From contig JAZLDO010000140.1 in assembly GCA_045614825.1 (NCBI GenBank), forward strand, positions 1 to 31,348: a DNA stretch of 31,348 nt, written 5' to 3'. Shown one piece after another: positions 24,590-31,206 of the stretch (positions are counted from its first letter, which is position 1; each line of letters starts with the position of its first letter). The notes under the pieces were generated by a model. The model was not told where the DNA came from. It searched no databases and saw nothing but the letters and a program-made list of their open reading frames with translations. The position numbers and the translations under genes are program-made. This stretch comes from Aphodosoma sp045614825 (GTDB lineage: Bacteria > Bacteroidota > Bacteroidia > Bacteroidales > Paludibacteraceae).

Positions 24590-26089
24590 ATGGCAATTCC
24601 AATTAATATTGAGGATTTATTATATAAGCGGAAATTAGAGTCTAATAGAATTGAATTTAAGTCGGGTTGGAATCCTGATAAGATATATCATTCGATATGT
24701 GCTTTTGCCAATGATTTTGATAATATTGGCGGAGGCTATATTCTTGTTGGTGTAGAAGAAGAAAATGGGATTGCAAAGCGACCTGTAAAAGGTATATCAA
24801 TTGACGAATTAGATAAAATTCAGCGTGAGATGGTGGGTTATAATAATAAGATAGAACCTTATTATATGCCACGAATAGATGTGCAAGAAGTTGATGATAG
24901 ATATGTTTTGTTGATATGGGTTCCAGCTGGAGTAAATCGTCCTTATAGTGTGCGAGAGAGAGTTACGGCAAATAATAATTCTCAACCTAAATGGTATGTT
25001 CGCAATGGGACCAATAGTATAGAGGCAAAAGGTGAGGTATTAGACGAATTGAGAGAGATGGCAAATAGAGTGCCATTTGATGAGAGAGGTAATGATAAAA
25101 TATTGCAGACGGATATATCACCAGTTTTAGTGTTTGATTATTTGCAATCTGTTAATAGTCGTCTTGCAAATGATTTTACAACAAAGTCTTTTGAGGATAT
25201 ACTTAGTCAGATGGATTTGTTTGTAGGACCAACAGAGAGACCTTTGTTGAAAAATGTTGCAGCAATGATGTTCTGTAAAGATCCAGCAAAGTTTTTTCCT
25301 GTTACACAGGTTGATATTGTTGTATTCCCCGAAGGTTGCATCAAGAATCCAAACAATATGATTGAAGTACCAAAGATTGTTGGACCTGTTCCTGAAATGA
25401 TTAAACAAACGCTTGATTATTTTAAGACAAACGTAATAAAGAAACGAATTATAAAGCAAAAGGATAGGGCTGAGTCGTTGGTTTATTTTAATTATCCATA
25501 TCAAGCAATTGAAGAAGCAGTTGTTAATGCTTTGTATCATAGAGATTATCAAGAGCATGAACCTGTAGAAATCACTATAGAACCAACTAAGATATCAATT
25601 TTGAGTTATGCTGGTCCAGACAGATCTATTAGTCTTGAGGCGATAAATAAAGCAGAACGATTAAAATCACGCCGTTATCGTAATCGCCGTTTAGGAGATT
25701 ATCTGAAAGAGTTACAACTGTCGGAAGGGAGAGCAACAGGTATTCCTACTATCCAAGATGAATTGCGTAAAAACGGTTCGGATTTAGCACGAATTGAAAC
25801 GGATGAACTAAGAACTTATTTTTTAATTGAGATACCATGTCGTGATGGTTTTGCTGAGGTTTTGAAGTTAAATGAGGAGATGAAAGAATTAGAAAAGCAA
25901 TTGATTACATTGATAGGTGATACTCCTAATATAAAACGAAGTGCATTGATGAATATTTTAAGGTGCTCAAAACCAACATTAGAGCGGATGCTAAAAAAAC
26001 TATCTTCTGACCCATTGAATTTTATTGAATATCGGGGTTCTAAGAAGTTAGGTGGCTATTTTTTGACTGATAAAGGTAAAGATTTATGA
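24590..26089 (+). CDS. AlbA_2-domain putative regulator with GHKL-like ATP-binding domain and winged helix
   Basis: 499 residues. The N-terminal AlbA_2 domain has ESNRIEFKSGWNPDKIYHSI at 18-37, then CAFANDFDNIGGGYILVGVE. HATPase_c_4-like features are AIEEAVVNALYHRDY (about 304-318, with Glu and Asn as in GHKL ATPases), ISILSYAGPDRSI and LQLSEGRATGIPTIQDEL. The last 65 residues form a winged helix (NIKRSALMNILRCSKPTLER). Function is unknown; such proteins are often called transcriptional regulators. It is A+T-rich and separates capF from capG, which are adjacent in other FucNAc clusters, so it is probably an insertion. Unlike the gene at 1569 there is no repeat of the upstream gene's end. Decayed 12-base coding repeats follow its stop. 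Confidence 0.82.
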   Translation: MAIPINIEDLLYKRKLESNRIEFKSGWNPDKIYHSICAFANDFDNIGGGYILVGVEEENGIAKRPVKGISIDELDKIQREMVGYNNKIEPYYMPRIDVQEVDDRYVLLIWVPAGVNRPYSVRERVTANNNSQPKWYVRNGTNSIEAKGEVLDELREMANRVPFDERGNDKILQTDISPVLVFDYLQSVNSRLANDFTTKSFEDILSQMDLFVGPTERPLLKNVAAMMFCKDPAKFFPVTQVDIVVFPEGCIKNPNNMIEVPKIVGPVPEMIKQTLDYFKTNVIKKRIIKQKDRAESLVYFNYPYQAIEEAVVNALYHRDYQEHEPVEITIEPTKISILSYAGPDRSISLEAINKAERLKSRRYRNRRLGDYLKELQLSEGRATGIPTIQDELRKNGSDLARIETDELRTYFLIEIPCRDGFAEVLKLNEEMKELEKQLITLIGDTPNIKRSALMNILRCSKPTLERMLKKLSSDPLNFIEYRGSKKLGGYFLTDKGKDL

Positions 26090-26112
26090 TGATGCAATAA
26101 ATGATGCAATAA
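26089..26112 (+). repeat. Tandem 12-base repeat (ATGATGCAATAA) over the AlbA_2 stop
   Basis: Two exact units, 26089-26100 and 26101-26112. In the frame one base away from the gene's, the region reads Asp-Asp-Ala-Ile-Asn-Asp-Ala-Ile-Lys-Met-stop, so a single frame change near the end of the gene would extend it with this tail. Confidence 0.75.
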
Positions 26113-26198
26113 AAATGTAAGGGGAGATCTAGTAGTAGTTTGATAGTCACATTGTTATCGAATTTGGGGAATGTTGAAACAAGATAAAAGGCAAGTTT

Positions 26199-26222
26199 AA
26201 TGAGGCGATAAATGAGGCGATA
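26199..26222 (+). repeat. Tandem 12-base repeat (AATGAGGCGATA) coding NEAI-NEAI
   Basis: Two exact units that read Asn-Glu-Ala-Ile twice, then KNKVK and a TAG at 26236-26238. The frame is closed upstream by a TGA, so this is a relic. NEAI-type tetrapeptide repeats are a known linker in AlbA_2 relatives. Confidence 0.7.
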
Positions 26223-26246
26223 AAAAATAAAGTAAAATAGAAAAAT

Positions 26247-27425
26247 ATGAAAACAGATTATAGTGAAGTAAAATTCCGCAATGATGGCAAACTAAAATTG
26301 CTTATTATCGTTGGCACACGCCCTGAGATTATACGCTTGGCGGCGGTGATAAATAAATGTCGTAAATATTTCGACTGCATCTTGGCGCATACAGGTCAGA
26401 ACTATGATTATAACCTTAATGGTGTGTTCTTCAAAGACCTTAAATTGAAAGACCCAGAGGTGTATCTCGATGCTGTGGGCGACGACCTTGGCGCTACGAT
26501 GGGTAATATCATCAACTCGTCGTATAAACTGATGGTGCAAATCAAGCCAGATGCTGTGTTGGTATTGGGCGACACAAACTCGTGCCTCTCGGTGATAGGG
26601 GCTAAGCGTTTGCATATCCCTATTTTCCATATGGAAGCTGGTAATCGTTGTTTCGATGAATGTTTGCCAGAGGAGACTAATCGTCGCATTGTAGATATTA
26701 TTTCTGACGTAAATATGTGCTACTCGGAGCATGCACGTCGCTATCTCAATGCAAGTAGCGTAGCGCCTCAACGCACTTATGTGACTGGCAGTCCGATGGC
26801 AGAGGTGTTGCATGAGAATTTGGCTGATATCGAGGCAAGCGACATTCACGCACGATTGTGTTTAGAAAAAGGTCGCTACATCTTGTTGTCGGCTCATCGT
26901 GAGGAGAATATCGATACAGAAAAGAACTTCACATCGCTCTTTACAGCCATCAACCGTATGGCAGAGAAATATGATATGCCGATATTGTATTCGTGCCACC
27001 CACGTTCGCGCAATCGTTTGACAGCATCGGGTTTCAAACTCGATGAGCGCGTGATTCAACATGAACCTCTTGGTTTTCATGATTACAACTGCTTGCAGAT
27101 GAATGCCTTTGCAGTGGTGTCAGACTCAGGTACGTTGCCAGAGGAGTCGTCGTTCTTCACGTCGGTAGGTCATTCGTTCCCAGCAGTATGTATCCGTACA
27201 TCGACCGAGCGTCCAGAGGCATTGGACAAAGGATGTTTTGTGTTGGCAGGCATTGACGAATACTCGTTGTTGCAAGCAGTAGATACAGCCGTAGAGATGG
27301 TGAAAAATGGCGATAACGGATTGCCAGTGCCAAATTATACCGATGAAATAGTATCGACAAAAGTTGTGAAACTCATACAAAGCTACACCGGCATTGTAAA
27401 TAAAATGGTTTGGAGGAAAGAGTGA
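26247..27425 (+). CDS. capG: CapG/FnlC: UDP-N-acetyl-L-talosamine 2-epimerase family (WecB-like)
   Basis: 392 residues, GT-B-like UDP-HexNAc 2-epimerase fold. LLIIVGTRPEIIRLAAVINK near the N-terminus is the classic motif, followed by AHTGQNYDYNLNGVFF, VLVLGDTNSCL, HMEAGNRCFDECLPEETNRR and then ITGSP-like VTGSPMAEVL and LLSAHREENIDTEKNF. NRCFDECLPEETNRR, in place of the GLRTY-type sequence of WecB, points to the FnlC/CapG branch, which completes UDP-L-FucNAc from the CapF product. It lies after the AlbA_2 intruder and is translationally coupled to the next gene, whose GTG overlaps its stop. Confidence 0.9.
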   Translation: MKTDYSEVKFRNDGKLKLLIIVGTRPEIIRLAAVINKCRKYFDCILAHTGQNYDYNLNGVFFKDLKLKDPEVYLDAVGDDLGATMGNIINSSYKLMVQIKPDAVLVLGDTNSCLSVIGAKRLHIPIFHMEAGNRCFDECLPEETNRRIVDIISDVNMCYSEHARRYLNASSVAPQRTYVTGSPMAEVLHENLADIEASDIHARLCLEKGRYILLSAHREENIDTEKNFTSLFTAINRMAEKYDMPILYSCHPRSRNRLTASGFKLDERVIQHEPLGFHDYNCLQMNAFAVVSDSGTLPEESSFFTSVGHSFPAVCIRTSTERPEALDKGCFVLAGIDEYSLLQAVDTAVEMVKNGDNGLPVPNYTDEIVSTKVVKLIQSYTGIVNKMVWRKE

Positions 27426-28624
27426 GAATACTTGTATTAAGTCAATATTTTTATCCTGAAGAATTTAAGGTAAATGACCTAGTTGAAGGGTTGGTTCAAC
27501 GAGGTCATGACGTTGTTGTGCTTACTGGTAAACCAAATTATCCGTCGGGGAAGTTTGCTGATGGGTATAAATTTTGGGGAGTAAAGTATGAAGAGTGTAA
27601 AGGTGCAAAAGTTATAAGGGTACCTTTAATTCCTCGCCGCAAAGGAGGTAATATTGATTTAATTATTAATTATTTTTCTTTTCTATTTTTTGCTCAATGG
27701 TATGTGATGACGCATAAGATAGAGGTGGATTATGTTATTTGTCATGAAACATCTCCTATTATTCAAATATATCCTGCCTTTTGGGTAAAATGGAGAAATA
27801 AGTGTAAGGTTTCTATGTGGATTTTAGATTTGTGGCCAGAAAGTATTGTTGCTGCTGGTAGGTCTTATGGAAACTTTGTTATGAAGCTGTTGAATTCGAT
27901 GGTTCGAGGAATATATCGTAGATGCGATACGTTGTTTGTTGCTGCAGAATCTTTTGTTGATTCGATAAATGAAAAAGGTGATTTTAGAGATAAGATTGTG
28001 TATGCTCCAAATTGGGCTGAGGACTTGTTTTCGGATAAAACACTTATTGATGCACAAAAACATAAAGAGCTTATTCCTATGGGTTTTGTTGTTATGTTTG
28101 CAGGTAATATAGGTAAAGCTCAAGATTTTGATGCTATTATTAAAGCTGCTAATGAGACGCGAGATGTAAAAGATATTAAATGGGTTATAGTGGGTGATGG
28201 TAGAAAGCGTGTAGAAGCTGAGCAACAAGTGAAGGAGTTGGGAATAGAGGATACTGTGTTGTTCTTAGGTAGATATCCGTTAGTGGAGATGCCAAGTTTT
28301 TTTGTACATGCCGATGCAATGTTGGTCTCTTTGCGTGATGAATATATTTTTTCGTTGACAATCCCAGCTAAGACGCAAGCATATATGGCGTCGGGCAAAC
28401 CTATTTTGACTATGATAAATGGTGTGGGTAATGATGTCATAAAAGAAGCAGAGTGTGGTTTTACTGCTAATGCTGGTGATTATAAGCAGTTGGCTGAAAA
28501 TGTATTGAAAATGTATAATATGGATAAATCTGTTTTGAATGAGATGGGTGTTAAGGCTGAGGAGTATTATAAAACGCATTTTCAAAAAGATGAAATTATA
28601 GATAGAATGTTGAAGTATAATTAA
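27422..28624 (+). CDS. wbuB: WbuB-like GT4 glycosyltransferase (probable L-FucNAc transferase)
   Basis: I choose the GTG at 27422 (MRILVLSQYFYPEEFKVNDL), which overlaps the capG TGA and has GGAGG upstream; a TTG at 27410 is possible. About 400 residues. VLTGKPNYPSGKFADGY, ICHETSPIIQIYPAFW and WILDLWPESIVAAG are hallmarks of the WbuB branch of GT4. The C-terminal half has VMFAGNIGKAQDFDAIIKAA and IPAKTQAYMASGKPILTM. WbuB homologues add FucNAc to the growing repeat unit, and its place directly after the UDP-L-FucNAc genes supports that. DNA is more A+T-rich than capG, so the two halves of this operon may differ in origin. Confidence 0.88.
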   Translation: MRILVLSQYFYPEEFKVNDLVEGLVQRGHDVVVLTGKPNYPSGKFADGYKFWGVKYEECKGAKVIRVPLIPRRKGGNIDLIINYFSFLFFAQWYVMTHKIEVDYVICHETSPIIQIYPAFWVKWRNKCKVSMWILDLWPESIVAAGRSYGNFVMKLLNSMVRGIYRRCDTLFVAAESFVDSINEKGDFRDKIVYAPNWAEDLFSDKTLIDAQKHKELIPMGFVVMFAGNIGKAQDFDAIIKAANETRDVKDIKWVIVGDGRKRVEAEQQVKELGIEDTVLFLGRYPLVEMPSFFVHADAMLVSLRDEYIFSLTIPAKTQAYMASGKPILTMINGVGNDVIKEAECGFTANAGDYKQLAENVLKMYNMDKSVLNEMGVKAEEYYKTHFQKDEIIDRMLKYN

Positions 28625-28634
28625 TAATGGGTTT

Positions 28635-29021
28635 ATGTTGATAGATGATATATTGTTGGATGAAATCATGAAGGAGGCTGCGGTGTCGCCTCGGTTGAGG
28701 ATGAATCGAGATATGAGAAATTCGGCAGAGGATAAGTCGCAGCGGATGTTGAATGCATTGGAGGTTGGTACAGTGATGCCGATTCACCGTCATAGAAATA
28801 GCTCGGAGACGCAGGTGCTCTTACGTGGAAAAATTGATGTGATTTTTTATGACGACAATGGTGTAGAGATTGAACGATTCCACCTCAATCCTCTTAATGG
28901 TATGTATGCCGTGAATGTGCCTATCGGACAATGGCATAACCTCGAAGTTATAGAACCTGCTGTAATCTTCGAAGCTAAAGATGGCGCTTATGCGCCTCTT
29001 GCGGAAGAGGATGTTATTTGA
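28635..29021 (+). CDS. wbuC: WbuC-family cupin-fold metalloprotein
   Basis: 128 residues. The central cupin barrel shows MPIHRHRNSSETQVLLRGKI (His-x-His...Glu) and PIGQWHNLEV (His), the metal-binding set. The N-terminus SPRLRMNRDMRNSAEDKSQR, then MLNALE, is typical of WbuC. The gene follows wbuB in E. coli O-antigen clusters with FucNAc; its reaction is not established. It is the last gene of this operon, 10 bases after wbuB, and is followed by a terminator. Confidence 0.9.
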   Translation: MLIDDILLDEIMKEAAVSPRLRMNRDMRNSAEDKSQRMLNALEVGTVMPIHRHRNSSETQVLLRGKIDVIFYDDNGVEIERFHLNPLNGMYAVNVPIGQWHNLEVIEPAVIFEAKDGAYAPLAEEDVI

Positions 29022-29033
29022 CGCCCTGTGGGC

Positions 29034-29059
29034 GTGTCTAAAGTCTAGCGTCGAAGGTT
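29034..29059. repeat. GTC phrase repeat after wbuC
   Basis: GTCTAAAGTCTAGCGTCGAA with a following GGTTA repeats the phrases found at 20444, 21762, 23301 and 24536. Confidence 0.6.
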
Positions 29060-29074
29060 ATGGATTAAAAAATT

Positions 29075-29112
29075 CTCCCCTCATATCATGTTGATACGAG
29101 GGGAGTTTTTTT
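29075..29112 (+). terminator. Terminator of the FucNAc operon
   Basis: CTCCCCTC-A-TATCA (29075-29088) pairs with TGATA-C-GAGGGGAG (29092-29105): 13 pairs with one A-C mismatch and a three-base loop, followed directly by seven T residues. It is a classic Rho-independent structure, 54 bases after wbuC. The remaining bases to 29247 are A+T-rich and show nothing I can name. Confidence 0.92.
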
Positions 29113-29247
29113 AATATTTTTTGAGAGTTGAAAGATTTAAAGTTTCATTGAAATTGTGAATTTTTCCATATAATTATTTTTATGATTCTCCCCAAATATT
29201 CTGACAATTTGTAAATTTAATAAAAAAATATCATATTTGGATATCAT

Positions 29248-29339
29248 GTTTTTCTTATTTTTCCGTTGTAATTTATTTATATACACTATGATATGTATCA
29301 AAAGAAAAATAAGCATGATTAATCATGCTTATTTTTCCT
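29248..29339. repeat. 92-bp direct repeat, copy A (left of AAA_14/DUF4143 gene)
   Basis: It aligns without gaps with 30971-31062, with identity highest at the two ends: both start GTTTTTCTTATTTTTC and both end in the palindrome AATAAGCATGATTAATCATG then CTTATTTTTCCT. Copy A's palindrome (29305-29336) ends one base before the gene's stop and can act as its terminator. Confidence 0.85.
29305..29336. terminator. 32-bp perfect palindrome ending the DUF4143 gene
   Basis: AAAAATAAGCATGATT is followed directly by its exact reverse complement. The minus-strand stop codon is at 29338-29340, so leftward transcripts would meet this hairpin at once and then a T-run. The stem core is shared with 18139-18176 and 31024-31063. 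Confidence 0.7.
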
Positions 29340-30801
29340 ATAATCCATATGAGGCCCTTGTACTTTGTAGTGTATTGCTTGCAACTGTATATGCATAGCA
29401 TGCTGCAGGCATAAAGTGTAAAACAACATTATCTAATGGTGTTGTACTGGTTATTGTTTGTGTTGTTACTATAGCATCTGTCAGTTTGTTGTTTGGCATA
29501 TACCAAAGAAGAGATTCTAGTTCTCCTGGTTTTTCGGCATATCTATCAGACCATTTAATTTCTACTGCCCATTGAGGCTTTTGTCGCGCAACATCTATTC
29601 CTACAATATCCACTTCGCCTTGTTTATTTTTGTTTATTCTCCAATTAGCATAAGAAATGTCCGTTCCTTGTCGAGGAATCCATTGTGCATAGATGGCTGT
29701 TTCTACCATATCACTAATTTCATTATCTGTTGTTTGAATAGGTTGAAATAGGGCACATCTTAACGATGGATTGGTTAAATATATTTTAAAACTGGTTTCT
29801 CGTTGATAACTTTTAGCATTGTCATCTGTGCGGTGTATTACTTTAATTAAAAAGGCGGCTTCTAAATAGTTTATATATTTTTTTAGCAAATCTTTTCTTA
29901 CCCCCGATTCTTTTGACATTGATTCGTATGAAAATTGACTACCAGAGCGATAGGCTATCATGGTAAATAAAGAATTTAATTCTTGTACGTCTTGGATGCC
30001 ATATAAACTTGGTAAATCTCGCAACAACACTTTGTCAATAATGTCATGGCGAATGAATTGCCCTGGATTTTCTTGTATTTTTTGGGAGAATACTACTTCG
30101 GGATAGCCTCCATAGTTGATGTAATCAATAAATAAATTGTTCAATTTATCTATGTCGATTGTTCTGAAAGAGTCAATGTATTCGCCTTTCCATAGCATTT
30201 TTTGTGGAATCATCAATTGTTCGTAGCCTTTTAGATGAATATATTCATAGAAAGTTAGTGGAGGTAGATTGAAATCTGTGAATCGTCCAGCTCCACTTTC
30301 ATTGCTTCGTCTTTTTAACTCTGCTGCTGCCGAACCACTTGCTATGAATTTTACATTTTTATATGTATCAACTAATGATTTTAGGTTTACCTCCCAATCT
30401 TTTAAATATTGTATTTCATCAAAGAAAACATAATATTTATTTTGGTCATTCTCTTCTTTTCCTAATGTTTGTTTTGATAAGTTGAATAGATGTTCTAGAT
30501 AAATTTTGTTGTATATGGGTGTTTCAACCGAGATGTAAATAATGTTTTGTTGAGGTACACCTTCGGCTAATAAACGAGCAATAGTGTGATATAGTAGTAC
30601 AGTTTTGCCCACACGTCGTGGTCCCATCAATATAACCGCCCTGTTAATGTCCATATTAGTTACTAACGAATAAAAAATATCTAAGTATAGGCGAGGTTTC
30701 ATTTCTTGGTAGAAGTTAGGGATACAGCCTTCGGTCCACCAAGGGTTATCCACTCTGAGACGCCCTATGATTTGTTTTTCTAATAATTCAGTATAGTACA
30801 T
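29338..30801 (-). CDS. AAA_14/DUF4143 ATP-binding protein
   Basis: 487 residues on the minus strand. The N-terminal AAA_14 domain has Walker A GPRRVGKT at 60-67 and Walker B YYVFFDEIQYLKDWE (about 123-137), then VKFIASGSAAAELKR. The C-terminal DUF4143 part includes NYGGYPEVVFS and ends with a PD-(D/E)XK-like set, GEVDIVGID then QWAVEIKWSDR. Members are very abundant paralogues in Bacteroidales and archaea, of unknown role, often near mobile DNA or toxin-antitoxin-like genes. This copy is intact, faces the glycan operon and is flanked by 92-bp direct repeats, so it behaves as a separate cassette. Confidence 0.88.
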   Translation of the reverse strand: MYYTELLEKQIIGRLRVDNPWWTEGCIPNFYQEMKPRLYLDIFYSLVTNMDINRAVILMGPRRVGKTVLLYHTIARLLAEGVPQQNIIYISVETPIYNKIYLEHLFNLSKQTLGKEENDQNKYYVFFDEIQYLKDWEVNLKSLVDTYKNVKFIASGSAAAELKRRSNESGAGRFTDFNLPPLTFYEYIHLKGYEQLMIPQKMLWKGEYIDSFRTIDIDKLNNLFIDYINYGGYPEVVFSQKIQENPGQFIRHDIIDKVLLRDLPSLYGIQDVQELNSLFTMIAYRSGSQFSYESMSKESGVRKDLLKKYINYLEAAFLIKVIHRTDDNAKSYQRETSFKIYLTNPSLRCALFQPIQTTDNEISDMVETAIYAQWIPRQGTDISYANWRINKNKQGEVDIVGIDVARQKPQWAVEIKWSDRYAEKPGELESLLWYMPNNKLTDAIVTTQTITSTTPLDNVVLHFMPAACYAYTVASNTLQSTRASYGL

Positions 30802-30832
30802 AGCATTTTAATTTAGTGTGTTTATTTTATTG

Positions 30833-30864
30833 CAAAGTTATATGTTTTTTACCAAATAAGCAAA
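30833..30864 (-). promoter_or_regulatory. Promoter of the AAA_14/DUF4143 gene
   Basis: On the minus strand TTTG (plus CAAA, 30861-30864), 20 bases, then TAACTTTG (plus CAAAGTTA, 30833-30840). It lies 32 bases before the ATG. The -33 element is inside one arm of the inverted repeat at 30851-30884. Confidence 0.8.
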
Positions 30865-30884
30865 TATTTTTATGCTTATTTGGT
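30851..30884. promoter_or_regulatory. Inverted-repeat operator candidate over the -33 region
   Basis: ACCAAATAAGCA (30851-30862) and TGCTTATTTGGT (30873-30884) are exact inverted copies with a 10-base spacer, and a diverged third half-site (TTCTTATTTGGC) lies near 30923-30935. The position over the promoter fits repressor binding, possibly autoregulation. Confidence 0.6.
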
Positions 30885-30970
30885 AATATTTGTCTATTTT
30901 AAGGAAAAAATCGTCAAAAAATATTCTTATTTGGCACAATAGTTTCCTGAAAAATTGGTTTATTTATAGT

Positions 30971-31062
30971 GTTTTTCTTATTTTTCTTTTGTAATTGCCT
31001 GATATGCATTATGATATATGTTGAAGGAAAAATAAGCATGATTAATCATGCTTATTTTTCCT
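30971..31062. repeat. 92-bp direct repeat, copy B (right of AAA_14/DUF4143 gene)
   Basis: Ungapped partner of 29248-29339. Its palindrome is longer, a perfect 40-bp self-complementary stretch at 31024-31063 (AAGGAAAAATAAGCATGATT and its reverse complement). No gene abuts this copy, so it may be the former 3' flank of a lost gene. Confidence 0.85.
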
Positions 31063-31107
31063 TTTTTGTATGCACTCGGTTTGCTCTATTATTGCAAAAA
31101 ACTTGCT

Positions 31108-31142
31108 AAAACTTGCTAATTTTGCAAAAATTAGCAAGTTTT
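31108..31142. promoter_or_regulatory. Hairpin or operator upstream of a rightward promoter
   Basis: AAAACTTGCTAATTTT (31108-31123) pairs exactly with AAAATTAGCAAGTTTT (31127-31142) with a three-base GCA loop, and part of the arm (AAAACTTGCTAA) is also repeated just before it. Twenty-five bases later is a -7 element, so an operator is as likely as a terminator. Confidence 0.5.
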
Positions 31143-31167
31143 GGTAGGTTTATCAGATGATTTTTTG

Positions 31168-31175
31168 TAGTTTTG
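31168..31175 (+). promoter_or_regulatory. Possible -7 element of a rightward promoter
   Basis: TAGTTTTG fits TAnnTTTG. A TTTG at 31140-31143 is 24 bases upstream, a little too far for the usual -33. Any gene it serves would lie beyond the terminal palindrome. Confidence 0.4.
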
Positions 31176-31206
31176 TACTGTGTTTGTTAATTTAGAATAA
31201 ACACTT

